Part shown: positions 32,520 to 40,686 of the stretch, piece after piece
Numbering within the stretch: the stretch's first letter is position 1
How the letters are laid out: each line of letters begins with the position of its first letter
IMG/VR virus record: IMGVR_UViG_3300022562_000747
Coordinates: 117,158-181,157 of that record
Origin: a virus
Strand: one strand, 5' to 3'
Length of the DNA stretch: 64,000 nt
The notes under the pieces: model-generated
Database searches by the model: none
The model's input: only the letters and a program-made list of their open reading frames with translations
Told to the model about the DNA's origin: nothing
Program-made: the position numbers and the translations under genes

Positions 32520-33368
32520 ATGGCACAATGGGGAAATACTGACGTTGTATCTAATTCCGTGACTTGGGCGGCTGAAACTATTCAGGCTGGTAGCGGAAAA
32601 ACTGCGATTGCAGCTAATAATACAGCTTTATACCAAAATACCACACCCAATGCATTCGTTGCAGGATTGACCATTGGTCAGTTTGGAGCTTCCAAGACTG
32701 AAATGAAGGTGACTTCCGGGGAAGGTCCCAAGGTCCATGCTCCGGGTTGGCAACTACGCCGAGTTGGTCAGGGACCGCTTATTGGTCTTACTGTTTCGGA
32801 TGGATCGAATTTCGTCAACGGGGAAACTCTTATAGTCAGTGGCGGAACAGTCAATGCTACTTTGGTTCTAACCACCAACGCAACAGGCAATCTTGTTTCG
32901 GCAACGCCGATTGGTGGCGGTGTCTTTGATGCTGATGCAACTTTAGTTTACACTTACACCCATGAAAAGCATTTGGAAGATTTGACCGTTACGGGTGGAA
33001 CAACCGCTTATAACAACACCGATTACATTGTTGTATCAAATGGTATTGCTGATGCATACTCTACCGTAGTGACTAACGCAACCGGTTACATGACCAATAC
33101 AACTCTTACAGGATTGATTACCAATCCGGGATTGTTTGGAAACACCGAAGCTAATACTGATGTTGTCATTACTGTTTATGCGGCAAATGGTGCAGCATCG
33201 AATGGTACAGGCGCAACATTGGTTGCTAACCTTGCAGCATCTTCGGGAGGAACCAATACGGCTCCGATCCTTGGTGGTCGCGCTGGTCGTGTTACCTATG
33301 AAGCGTTGGCAGTTGTAAAGAAGATTTCGGACGGCGTAGCTGATGATGCAATTCTTCCTAACTCTTAA
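32520..33368 (+). CDS. Virion structural protein (T4-like marine-phage type)
   Basis: 282 residues, Thr/Gly/Asn-rich beta protein. N-terminus MAQWGNTDVVSNSVTWAAET and the split APGWQLRRVGQG ... GGRAGRVTYEALAVVKKI flank a variable insert. In T4-like cyanophages the same halves occur next to each other (GWxLRxVGTGGRAGRVxYETLVAM), so about 170 residues of beta-rich sequence (SDGSNFVNGETLIVSGGTV ...) are inserted here. Likely a decoration or appendage protein. Strong AAGGAG ribosome site. Confidence 0.65.
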   Translation: MAQWGNTDVVSNSVTWAAETIQAGSGKTAIAANNTALYQNTTPNAFVAGLTIGQFGASKTEMKVTSGEGPKVHAPGWQLRRVGQGPLIGLTVSDGSNFVNGETLIVSGGTVNATLVLTTNATGNLVSATPIGGGVFDADATLVYTYTHEKHLEDLTVTGGTTAYNNTDYIVVSNGIADAYSTVVTNATGYMTNTTLTGLITNPGLFGNTEANTDVVITVYAANGAASNGTGATLVANLAASSGGTNTAPILGGRAGRVTYEALAVVKKISDGVADDAILPNS

Positions 33369-33383
33369 TAGGAAGGATATATT

Positions 33384-33674
33384 ATGACTGAACAAAGTCA
33401 GACCGTTCTGGAATTACCAACCAAATCGTCGGCTAATTCAACCGACAAGATTCTGATTATTTCCGATGCAGCCAGTGCCAATGGCGGTAACGTAGCTCTT
33501 ATTCTCGTCAGTAATCTTTTTGGTAATTCTAATGCTGTTCCGGTAGGTCAAGATAATCCAGCTAATTCCTCCAGTTGGACCGGACCTTCCGGAACAGTTT
33601 TTTTCAGCAATACTTATGGCTATGTTGCAATAGCTAACAATACACTTCGGAGATTTGCAATCGAAGATTTCTAA
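33384..33674 (+). CDS. Small virion-type protein
   Basis: 96 residues: VLELPTKSSANSTDKILIISDAASANGG, then SSWTGPSGTVFFSNTYGYVAIANN. It resembles short structural proteins adjacent to the previous gene type in marine T4-like phages. Function not known. Confidence 0.55.
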   Translation: MTEQSQTVLELPTKSSANSTDKILIISDAASANGGNVALILVSNLFGNSNAVPVGQDNPANSSSWTGPSGTVFFSNTYGYVAIANNTLRRFAIEDF

Positions 33675-33689
33675 TTATGACGGGTTATA

Positions 33690-34079
33690 ATGTTACAAGT
33701 GCTTAATGATAAAAATTTCCTCATATATTGTGCTTCAGTTTATGACAATCCCAATTGTCGAGACACGAAGGAGTTTCTTGAGGACCTGCAAAGGATCAAA
33801 TATATCAAAAAGTTAATAACTCGTTATGTGGAATCCGGAAATCTCAAGGAAAGGTTAATTCTTAATCATCTCATCGTTCTTTCCAATGTTTTTCCCGCTG
33901 AAGCTCTTGCCCGTATATTATATCTGAAAATGGAGGCTCAAATGCCTTATTTGAAGCCTTTTTTAGTAATGATGGGTCTTTTACCCCGGTTTATCTATAA
34001 TATTGGGGAGATAAATAGAATAGACACCGATTTAATATTGCTTGATAAAGGAATCGTTGAACGATTGAGAAAGATATGA
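33690..34079 (+). CDS. Conserved T4-like phage hypothetical protein
   Basis: 129 residues, all-helical: LNDKNFLIYCASVYDNPNC, EEFLEDLQRIKYIKKLI-type helix, LNHLIVLSNVFPAEALARIL and LPYLKPFLVMMG-like helix. I recall this protein as conserved in T4-like marine phages near structural genes; no function known. Confidence 0.6.
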   Translation: MLQVLNDKNFLIYCASVYDNPNCRDTKEFLEDLQRIKYIKKLITRYVESGNLKERLILNHLIVLSNVFPAEALARILYLKMEAQMPYLKPFLVMMGLLPRFIYNIGEINRIDTDLILLDKGIVERLRKI

Positions 34080-34267
34080 ATAGGAAACATATAGTCGAAA
34101 ATGTCCCAACTAACTCTATGGGGTTGTCGAGTGCAACCCCCGGCTCCGGTCCTATTGATACCTTCAATCCCATTCTCAATCGTAATAAAGTTATACGCCG
34201 GTTCATGACTGTTTGGAAAAAAAGAAAGGAAAAGAATAGTCATGACCATAGTAAAGAGTCCTCCTAA
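34076..34267 (+). CDS. Small conserved hypothetical protein
   Basis: 63 residues in ATGA overlap with the previous gene. Contains VENVPTNSMGLSSATPGSGPIDTF and a basic tail (WKKRKEKN). Similar short proteins follow the preceding gene type in related phages. Confidence 0.5.
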   Translation: MNRKHIVENVPTNSMGLSSATPGSGPIDTFNPILNRNKVIRRFMTVWKKRKEKNSHDHSKESS

Positions 34268-34769
34268 CAACAACGGAAACGGTAACGGGGCTACCGCCTA
34301 CTATCATTACCTAAGCTGGCAAAATGTCGTTGCTACAGCTACCTTGATTCTGTTGATTGGGGGAGCTTTTTGGGCATTGGCATATAATCCAATTCAAAAC
34401 GATATCAAGGACCTGAAGTCAATAGTCAATGAAATACGAAGATCAGATGTCGAGAATTATGAAAAATTACGAAATGAAATAGGTGGTCATTCTAAAATTG
34501 ACGAAAGCATTTATGTGACAAACAAAGAATATAAAGAATTTCGAGAACGTCAAGCAAAAACAAATGATGAAGTTTCCAAATTACTTGAACATATGGAAAA
34601 TCGCCTAGATGCTTTACATAATCAACAGCAGGTATTGATTGAATTTAAGAATAATCTTGTTGCTGATTTGGTAAGACTAAAAAATCGAGTTCTATATATT
34701 GAACGTATTGTCTTAAGATATGTTGGACCAAAACACAATGATGTCACTATTCCTCCACCCGAAAAGTAA
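34242..34769 (+). CDS. Membrane-anchored coiled-coil protein
   Basis: 175 residues. One transmembrane helix (VVATATLILLIGGAFWALAY, about residues 30-50) followed by a 100-residue coiled coil. Topology recalls spanin- or antiholin-like periplasmic coils, but there is no partner lipoprotein beside it. Confidence 0.55.
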   Translation: MTIVKSPPNNNGNGNGATAYYHYLSWQNVVATATLILLIGGAFWALAYNPIQNDIKDLKSIVNEIRRSDVENYEKLRNEIGGHSKIDESIYVTNKEYKEFRERQAKTNDEVSKLLEHMENRLDALHNQQQVLIEFKNNLVADLVRLKNRVLYIERIVLRYVGPKHNDVTIPPPEK

Positions 34770-34998
34770 TATCATAAAAGTTCCTTGTTTTGTAAACGTC
34801 ATTTATTATCGACCACAATCTTTATTACTTCAACAATTTGGTTGGGAAACCTTGGATGAACCCCCGAGATATCCCCGTATTATAAAATTCTTCAATTACT
34901 GGCATCATAATATTCATGCTGTAATACAAGAAGCAACTATTACCGAGAGAAATAACTCCAAAATTATAAACGTGGATCGTCTTATCAAGTTATCATAA
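34741..34998 (+). CDS. Hypothetical protein
   Basis: 85 residues from ATG 34741 (MSLFLHPKSN), overlapping the previous gene. Contains FGWETLDEPPRYPRIIKFFNYW. No family recognised and a weak ribosome site. Confidence 0.4.
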   Translation: MSLFLHPKSNIIKVPCFVNVIYYRPQSLLLQQFGWETLDEPPRYPRIIKFFNYWHHNIHAVIQEATITERNNSKIINVDRLIKLS

Positions 34999-35011
34999 CA
35001 AAAGATTCCAC

Positions 35012-35039
35012 TTGACAAGTTTTTGAGGTGTGTTATACT
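35012..35039 (+). promoter_or_regulatory. Sigma70-type promoter for the primase
   Basis: TTGACA, 16 bases, TATACT. Leader of about 57 bases before the primase ATG at 35104. Confidence 0.75.
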
Positions 35040-35103
35040 CAATTCTGTGAAAAATATAGTAATAAAGACATTGTAAATCATTACCTACTAGATGTAGTAT
35101 AAC

Positions 35104-36120
35104 ATGTATATTGAAAAAAAGTATATATCATTCCTATCCAGCCGTTTATTGAAATTTAAATGGAAATCCGGTATATTAGCCAATTGTCGTTGTCCTTTTT
35201 GTGGTGATTCCAAGACTAATCCCAATAAAGCTAGGTTCTATTTTTATACTCGATCCAATAAATGGTTCACAGTATGTCATAATTGTTCCTATAGTGCTAC
35301 TTTTCCAAAATTTCTCAAAAAAATTGATGAAAAGCTTTATTCCGAATATATCATTGAGGTTTTGAGTGATAATAAGCCTATTATTGAAGATTCTCAATTT
35401 GTTGATGAATTACGCTTTGATAATGAAGATGCATTCAAGACTTTTATAAAACTTGACAAGATATCTTCCTTACCCTTGTATCATCCTGCCAAGAAATATG
35501 TGGATTCTCGTAAAATCCCCAATCCTTATCATGCTATATTCAGATGGTGTCCTAATTTCATGGAATGGAGCAATAAAAGAATACCGGGAAAATTCAAACC
35601 AGAAGCCCTTGAGCATGATGAAGGAAGAATATTAATCCCATTCTTTAATAAAAACAACCATTTTTTTGCTTATACAGGACGATCATTATCTCCAATAGCC
35701 GAGGTCCGCTATATCACTATTGTTTTAAATTCCAAGGAATTATTGTTATGGGGAGCGAATAAAATCGACTATGAACGCCCAATCAAGGTAACCGAAGGTC
35801 CTATCGATGCTACATTTTTGAATAATTGTATTGCTTTAGCGGGAAATAGCATTTCTTCCTTGACAAATCTAGCCGAACGTGATAGATTCATTATAGTTCT
35901 GGATAATGAACCCCACTCAAAAGAGGCGAAGAAAAAATTCTCGCGGGCAATTGACCAAGGTTTTAAAGTTGTCCTTTTTCCCAATAATATAAAGGAAAAA
36001 GATATAAATGCCATGGTATTAGCAGGATATTCACCGGATTATCTGGAATATGTTATCAACAACAATATCTATTCGGATATTGAAGCTCGAATGAAACTAG
36101 AGGAATGGTCTAAACGATGA
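35104..36120 (+). CDS. 61: DNA primase (gp61)
   Basis: 338 residues (T4 gp61: 342). N-terminal zinc finger CRCPFCGDSKTN...CHNC. Toprim-type region: KVTEGPIDATFLNN (catalytic Glu) and then FIIVLDNEPHSKE (Asp-containing second motif), followed by KDINAMVLAGY. Synthesises RNA primers with the gp41 helicase. No good Shine-Dalgarno site is visible before the ATG. Confidence 0.93.
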   Translation: MYIEKKYISFLSSRLLKFKWKSGILANCRCPFCGDSKTNPNKARFYFYTRSNKWFTVCHNCSYSATFPKFLKKIDEKLYSEYIIEVLSDNKPIIEDSQFVDELRFDNEDAFKTFIKLDKISSLPLYHPAKKYVDSRKIPNPYHAIFRWCPNFMEWSNKRIPGKFKPEALEHDEGRILIPFFNKNNHFFAYTGRSLSPIAEVRYITIVLNSKELLLWGANKIDYERPIKVTEGPIDATFLNNCIALAGNSISSLTNLAERDRFIIVLDNEPHSKEAKKKFSRAIDQGFKVVLFPNNIKEKDINAMVLAGYSPDYLEYVINNNIYSDIEARMKLEEWSKR

Positions 36121-36455
36121 AAGTAGAATTGGAATTTAAACCCGTAACATCTGATCCCCTTCCCACTGTTATAATGGACCTTGATAAAGTTTTCTTTCAT
36201 TATCCGCTTATATGGTCGATAATAGTAAGTTTCTTTTCGGCTGTAATATTTGGAATATTTGTTCTTCCAATTATTCAGCTTGGCTGGTTACAAGGATTAT
36301 TGTTACTTGGAGGAACTTTTGGTTCCTTTGGATTAATACTTGTTGTTGCTTATTTTTTGGGAGAATATATCACCAAAGATACCAATGTATTCAAGGTAAT
36401 GTATCGGTCATGGAAAGAAAATTGGTGCGCTCCCGTGGAGTTTACCAATGACTGA
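36117..36455 (+). CDS. Small membrane protein
   Basis: 112 residues in ATGA overlap with the primase. Two transmembrane helices (LIWSIIVSFFSAVIFGIFVLP and LLLLGGTFGSFGLILVVAYF). No family recognised. Confidence 0.55.
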   Translation: MKVELEFKPVTSDPLPTVIMDLDKVFFHYPLIWSIIVSFFSAVIFGIFVLPIIQLGWLQGLLLLGGTFGSFGLILVVAYFLGEYITKDTNVFKVMYRSWKENWCAPVEFTND

Positions 36456-36756
36456 TATTACCAATTGGGCTGATACCGTTCATATAATGAAATATCCGGG
36501 AAGAAATGCATTTACCGGAGAGGAAGAATATCTCATTGAACGTATCATGGTTCCCCTTGATCATTATCAGATGGGTAATTTGATTGATGCTATTGGACAG
36601 GTTCAAGATACCGGTGATTGGTGGCATGAAATTTGCCATATTGTTGCCCGGGCTATGCAAGTAGCTCGTTTGGATAAATTACATAGTAATAGAGGAAATA
36701 CCTTTACCTTGCAAGACGTAATCGATGGAAACATCCGGAGAGAAAATGGACCTTGA
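36448..36756 (+). CDS. Hypothetical protein
   Basis: 102 residues; overlaps the previous gene by eight bases. Contains MKYPGRNAFTGEEEYLIERI and DTGDWWHEICHIVARAMQ. No family recognised. Confidence 0.5.
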   Translation: MTDITNWADTVHIMKYPGRNAFTGEEEYLIERIMVPLDHYQMGNLIDAIGQVQDTGDWWHEICHIVARAMQVARLDKLHSNRGNTFTLQDVIDGNIRRENGP

Positions 36757-36925
36757 AAAAATGGCATTTGATTATTTTATGAAAAAAGTGGTGCCGGAAG
36801 CTGATCTTGTTACAGCCAATTCCGAGGAAGCATATGTAACCCCGGATGGTTCTGATAAATTTGAAATAACAAAAACTACAGCGTCTTATGATTTTCAAAA
36901 GTGGCTCAATCCAAGGATGATATAA
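36746..36925 (+). CDS. Small hypothetical protein
   Basis: 59 residues from ATG 36746 (MDLEKMAFDYF), with GGAGAG upstream. No family recognised. Confidence 0.5.
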   Translation: MDLEKMAFDYFMKKVVPEADLVTANSEEAYVTPDGSDKFEITKTTASYDFQKWLNPRMI

Positions 36926-37294
36926 ATGATCGATATTGGCAGCTTGGTGGTTTGTATTACTGATTGGGAACATCTAAAACAAACTATGCCTTATTGGTAT
37001 TACAATGTTCCAAATAAACCCGTAAAAGGTTTGATTTATACAATAAGAGGATTTTCGAAACCTGTTTATTGTGAAGAATATAAAGAAACAATTCAAGGTA
37101 TCTTTCTTGAAGAAATTTATAATCCGGCTGTTAATTGGGAATGGGGTTTGAATACTAAAGATGAAAATAAACTGGAAGGTAATTTTGATATAAAAGGTTT
37201 TGTCCCTGTTCAAAAACCAAGTATCGAAAATATCCGTGAATTATTGACCAAACCTCCCTCTCCTGAATTATTGGAAGAATATGAAAAAGCCTAA
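36926..37294 (+). CDS. Hypothetical protein
   Basis: 122 residues. N-terminal IDIGSLVVCITDWEH then VKGLIYTIRGFSKP suggests a small beta-barrel. C-terminal helix PSIENIRELLTKPPSPELLEE resembles short phage proteins of unknown function. Confidence 0.5.
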   Translation: MIDIGSLVVCITDWEHLKQTMPYWYYNVPNKPVKGLIYTIRGFSKPVYCEEYKETIQGIFLEEIYNPAVNWEWGLNTKDENKLEGNFDIKGFVPVQKPSIENIRELLTKPPSPELLEEYEKA

Positions 37295-37487
37295 AATACC
37301 TTCAAACCTGAAAGATGCTCATGATATTCTAATCATGAAATGTGCAGCTACTTTAGCTGATGGTCGAATTGGGTGGATTAAAAATGTAAGACGACTTATT
37401 CATTTGCTTGAAGTTTATAATCCGGCTCTTTCATATCAATATGAAGATGTAAAAAAATTGTATGAACCAAAAAATCGTTCAAGATGA
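37281..37487 (+). CDS. Small hypothetical protein
   Basis: 68 residues, basic and helical, overlapping both neighbours. Its 3' end encodes the start of the FkbM gene in another frame. Confidence 0.45.
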   Translation: MKKPKIPSNLKDAHDILIMKCAATLADGRIGWIKNVRRLIHLLEVYNPALSYQYEDVKKLYEPKNRSR

Positions 37488-38097
37488 AGCAAACGTAAGA
37501 CGATTGATTGAAGCCCTCCCGGACGATGCCCCGGGGGTAGCTTTTGATATTGGAGCTAACTTTGGTATATACACGAAAATTCTAGCAACTAAATTTCAGG
37601 ATGTATATGCTTTTGAACCTGATCCAAGCAATATGTTTGTTTTACAGGAAAATATAAAAGAACCCAATGTTCATTTTGTGCGAGCCGCATTGGGAAGAAA
37701 TCCAGCCGGAATGGTAAATCTTTATCGTTGTTGGAATCCCGGAGGAAGCACAATCAATGAAGAATGTCCAAGATTTGCAGGATGGGGTCATACATGGGAT
37801 AATTTCATATCGGTGCCGGAAACTACCTTGGACACGTTTACTAAATCCTATATTCCGTGGAACAATCTCAAATTCATCAAGTGTGATGTTGAAGGGGCTG
37901 AAACTTTCCTGTTCGAACATGGAAAGGATACCTTACTAAATAATCGATTGACTATGGTTTTGGAAGTGCATCAAACAGTCAATTTTGCTCGCCTTTACCA
38001 ATTATTCAAGGAAGTGGGATATCAAGTATATGATATATTTCATCAACCCGTTTCCGAATTAACCTATGATGCATATTATATAGTGACCAATGAGTGA
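37462..38097 (+). CDS. FkbM-family methyltransferase 1
   Basis: 211 residues. SAM-binding motif AFDIGANFGIYTKILA, acidic residue in VYAFEPDPSNMFVLQENI, then LDTFTKSY and LKFIKCDVEGAETFLFEHG, all typical of FkbM enzymes (D-x-G-A-N-x-G; K-x-D-V-E-G-x-E). These O-methylate sugars or polyketides. In phages they may modify glycans on DNA or surface polymers. A paralogue follows with eight-base overlap. Confidence 0.88.
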   Translation: MNQKIVQDEANVRRLIEALPDDAPGVAFDIGANFGIYTKILATKFQDVYAFEPDPSNMFVLQENIKEPNVHFVRAALGRNPAGMVNLYRCWNPGGSTINEECPRFAGWGHTWDNFISVPETTLDTFTKSYIPWNNLKFIKCDVEGAETFLFEHGKDTLLNNRLTMVLEVHQTVNFARLYQLFKEVGYQVYDIFHQPVSELTYDAYYIVTNE

Positions 38098-38698
38098 AGA
38101 AAACGTAAAAAATTATATAGAAGATTTACCTGATAACCAACCCGGGGCAGCGTTGGATATTGGAGCCTGTATTGGACAATATACCGGCTTGTTGGCAAAA
38201 AAATTTGAAATGGTGTATGCGGTTGAAGCTGACCTTTTGAATGTCAGTCGTTTGACCGAGAATATACGAAACATCGAAAATGTTACAATCATTCCCAAAG
38301 CTATGGCGGCTAATGATGGTCATGTGAAATTATTTACAGCCCATCATCCCGGGTGTCATACTATTGTGGAAAAGGAAGAACATTTAAAAAAATGGGGATT
38401 TTCTCTCGAAAGACATAGGGTGGTTCCAGCAACTACTTTGAATACCATTTATAAAAGATACAAGAATATAAAATTCATCAAATGTGACATAGAAGGCGGG
38501 GAAGATTACATTTTTTACGAGGCTAAAGAATTGTTGACTTCAACCAAGCTAACTGTTATACTTGAAACACATGTAAGTATCGATCATAAGAAATTATATA
38601 CCTTTTATAAAGATATGGGATATTCCATTTACAGCCTAGACAAAATGGAACCAGTAGATAATTTTCTCCATGAACAACATTATTTATTGAGGAATTAA
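38090..38698 (+). CDS. FkbM-family methyltransferase 2
   Basis: 202 residues, tandem paralogue of the previous gene: ALDIGACIGQYTGLLA, VYAVEADLLNVSRLTENI, LNTIYKRYKNIKFIKCDIEGGEDYIF. The first motif has GACIG in place of GANFG. Probably a local duplication with divergence; same reaction class, perhaps a different acceptor. Confidence 0.85.
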   Translation: MSEENVKNYIEDLPDNQPGAALDIGACIGQYTGLLAKKFEMVYAVEADLLNVSRLTENIRNIENVTIIPKAMAANDGHVKLFTAHHPGCHTIVEKEEHLKKWGFSLERHRVVPATTLNTIYKRYKNIKFIKCDIEGGEDYIFYEAKELLTSTKLTVILETHVSIDHKKLYTFYKDMGYSIYSLDKMEPVDNFLHEQHYLLRN

Positions 38699-38928
38699 TG
38701 GCAGACGTTTTCAAAGAGGGAATTGAAACATCACGTTTTTATTCAGATAGCGGCGATAAGGAAGCCGTGGTAAAAAGAGATGCTTATGGAATGTATTTTA
38801 TCGAGTTCTATAATCAGGGAAATATGATAGATATGACGGAATATCCGAAACTAACCTTCAATACAGTCGAGGATATTGCCGAGGATTATGTAAGTAATGG
38901 AAAAGCGCGTCATGAATCTGTTGAGTAA
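38698..38928 (+). CDS. Hypothetical protein
   Basis: 76 residues; ATG directly overlaps the upstream TAATG. Beta-rich start (VKRDAYGMYFIEFYNQGNMI), then a helix (VEDIAEDYVSNGKARHE). Resembles small phage proteins of unknown role. Confidence 0.5.
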   Translation: MADVFKEGIETSRFYSDSGDKEAVVKRDAYGMYFIEFYNQGNMIDMTEYPKLTFNTVEDIAEDYVSNGKARHESVE

Positions 38929-39388
38929 ATTTTTTTTAGTATTAATCCTGATTATCTTTGGATTGTTTGTTTTTAGTGTCTTTTTTGAATTTCGAAAAGC
39001 ATATGCGGCTGATTACCGGGAGCCTGATGTAATAAATTATTATGATACTCTTAAACAACCTGATGATGATACAACAGGATGTTGTGGTCCCGGAGATGTT
39101 TATCAAGCAGATAAAACAGATAATTGTAATCCAAGTATAAGAAATGAAAGAATTGATTGCGCTCTTGTTGCGATCATTACCGATACAAGACCGGATGAGG
39201 TTCATTTGCAAAATGGGAGAATTATTAGGAGAGCGCATATTCCGGTAGGAACTAGAATACCGATTCCCCACAAAAAGATAAGGAAACACCCTATTCCTAA
39301 TCCAACCGAACATAATATAATTTTTGTGAAGTTTTATGAAGATGGGGGTTCTATTGTTTATTGTTGGGAGCCAGCAGTAGGTATATGA
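38912..39388 (+). CDS. Exported cysteine-rich protein
   Basis: 158 residues from ATG 38912 (MNLLSKFFLVLILIIFGLFV), an uncleaved or cleavable signal segment with an AYAA site near residue 30. Mature part has TTGCCGPGDVYQ and further single cysteines, suggesting disulfides in the periplasm. I know of CCGxxD-type exported proteins of Alphaproteobacteria with no assigned function; similarity here is only in this motif. Confidence 0.5.
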   Translation: MNLLSKFFLVLILIIFGLFVFSVFFEFRKAYAADYREPDVINYYDTLKQPDDDTTGCCGPGDVYQADKTDNCNPSIRNERIDCALVAIITDTRPDEVHLQNGRIIRRAHIPVGTRIPIPHKKIRKHPIPNPTEHNIIFVKFYEDGGSIVYCWEPAVGI

Positions 39389-39789
39389 TCAATCCATTAT
39401 TACAAACACTTCCGAAACGTCCTTATTCCAATTATATGGAATTTGTTCAGATTCGAAGGGAAAAACATGGAAAACATTTTGGAGTTGTTCTAAAATATCC
39501 ATGTTTGTATTGTGATGGATATTATCGAATTGTAGCTCCATGGGAACGTCCCGACCCCGTTGAAGGATATAAGATGGCTGATCGAATTGATTGTCCTCAT
39601 TGTGCCAAAGGGGAATCCAATGAAGCAGTTTATAAAAAACATTATAAAAAGATCATTGCCGAATGGAAAGACAAATATCAAAAAGCCAAGGCGGCAAGAA
39701 AAATTCAAAAAAGCGCCTTTGTTAAGATCAAGAAATATCTATCGAAGGAAGAATTGAAGGCAGTTGGATTTGGTGTGTTATGGAAATGA
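39385..39789 (+). CDS. Zinc-finger hypothetical protein
   Basis: 134 residues from ATG 39385 (ATGA overlap). Two CxxC pairs (CLYCDGYYR and IDCPHCAKG, about 35 residues apart) form a likely zinc ribbon. C-terminal basic helices (KYQKAKAARKIQKSAF). Possibly nucleic-acid binding. Confidence 0.55.
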   Translation: MINPLLQTLPKRPYSNYMEFVQIRREKHGKHFGVVLKYPCLYCDGYYRIVAPWERPDPVEGYKMADRIDCPHCAKGESNEAVYKKHYKKIIAEWKDKYQKAKAARKIQKSAFVKIKKYLSKEELKAVGFGVLWK

Positions 39790-40205
39790 AAGTAGAAGCA
39801 TTCCGGGGAAAATATAGATTCCTATCGAATTTCTATCCGGCTATTGTAAGTTATGGGGAAATTGATTTTCCAACCGTCGAACATGCTTATCAAGCTGCAA
39901 AGTTTGATACAGATGAAGAACGGAAACATATCGCTAATTTAGCGACCCCGGCTGAAGCTAAAAGAGCAGGAAAACGTGGTCATAAGGTAACCGATGAAAT
40001 AAAACTAGGAACTATGAAGCTTTTGGTGTTTCGTAAATTCTTTGCTCATGAAAATTTGAGACAAAGATTATTGGAAACAGGAGAAGCTGAATTGATTGAA
40101 GGAAATTATTGGCATGACACCTTTTGGGGTCAATGTCCAATTGGAACCGGAGAAAACCATCTTGGTCGTATTTTGATGAAAGTAAGAGAGGCTTTTAGGA
40201 ATTGA
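39786..40205 (+). CDS. NADAR-family protein (YbiA-like)
   Basis: 139 residues from ATG 39786 (ATG 39780 is also possible). FRGKYRFLSNFYPAIVSYG, then FPTVEHAYQAAKF, IKLGTMKLLVFRKF and the end NYWHDTFWGQCP...NHLGRILMKVRE are the hallmark NADAR/YbiA motifs. The family acts on N-glycosidic bonds of ribose; members paired with DarT2 remove ADP-ribose from DNA guanine. In this phage, close to NAD salvage genes, it may undo host ADP-ribosylation defence. Confidence 0.88.
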   Translation: MKVEAFRGKYRFLSNFYPAIVSYGEIDFPTVEHAYQAAKFDTDEERKHIANLATPAEAKRAGKRGHKVTDEIKLGTMKLLVFRKFFAHENLRQRLLETGEAELIEGNYWHDTFWGQCPIGTGENHLGRILMKVREAFRN

Positions 40206-40206
40206 A

Positions 40207-40686
40207 ATGAATCCAATACTATATCTACTAATGCGTAATGATATTCCGAGCATGAACCCGGGTAAGCTTGCGGCTCAAGCTGCACATGTTGCCAATGCTT
40301 TCGAATATGAGTTCAATAAGAGTGGTTCAGCCAAGAAAAATCTTGGTAAGCTGTATAAGGCATGGAAGAACCAAACCAAGCAAGGATTTGGAACAACCAT
40401 TTGTCTTGGAGCTAATGAAGATCAGTTTTTGTTTCAAGGAAGAAATCTTGGCAATGGTTATTTGAATGGATGTTTTTCGGGAGAGGTTTATGATCCGACC
40501 TATCCTTGTTCTATTCCTATTGAAGTTGCGGATTATTTGAATCAATCTAATTTGTCTCAACAAATCATTTTTAAGGAAGATTCAGCTATTTTTCTTCGAA
40601 ATGAATTGGTTGGAATGTATGTCTTTGGAGACAAGGAAAATGAGGAAGTTCAATTTCTTGTTGGTGGTTTGGAGTTATATCCATGA
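40207..40686 (+). CDS. Peptidyl-tRNA hydrolase, PTH2-like
   Basis: 159 residues. LYLLMRNDIPSMNPGKLAAQAAHVANAFEYE matches the PTH2 start (R-x-D-L-x-M-x-x-G-K-x-A-A-Q-x-x-H), including the catalytic Lys, Gln and His region; KQGFGTTICLGANEDQ follows. PTH2 releases peptides from peptidyl-tRNA dropped by ribosomes. The rest of the protein (about 60 residues) diverges from archaeal PTH2. Useful beside phage tRNAs and the GGQ rescue-like protein. Confidence 0.72.
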   Translation: MNPILYLLMRNDIPSMNPGKLAAQAAHVANAFEYEFNKSGSAKKNLGKLYKAWKNQTKQGFGTTICLGANEDQFLFQGRNLGNGYLNGCFSGEVYDPTYPCSIPIEVADYLNQSNLSQQIIFKEDSAIFLRNELVGMYVFGDKENEEVQFLVGGLELYP

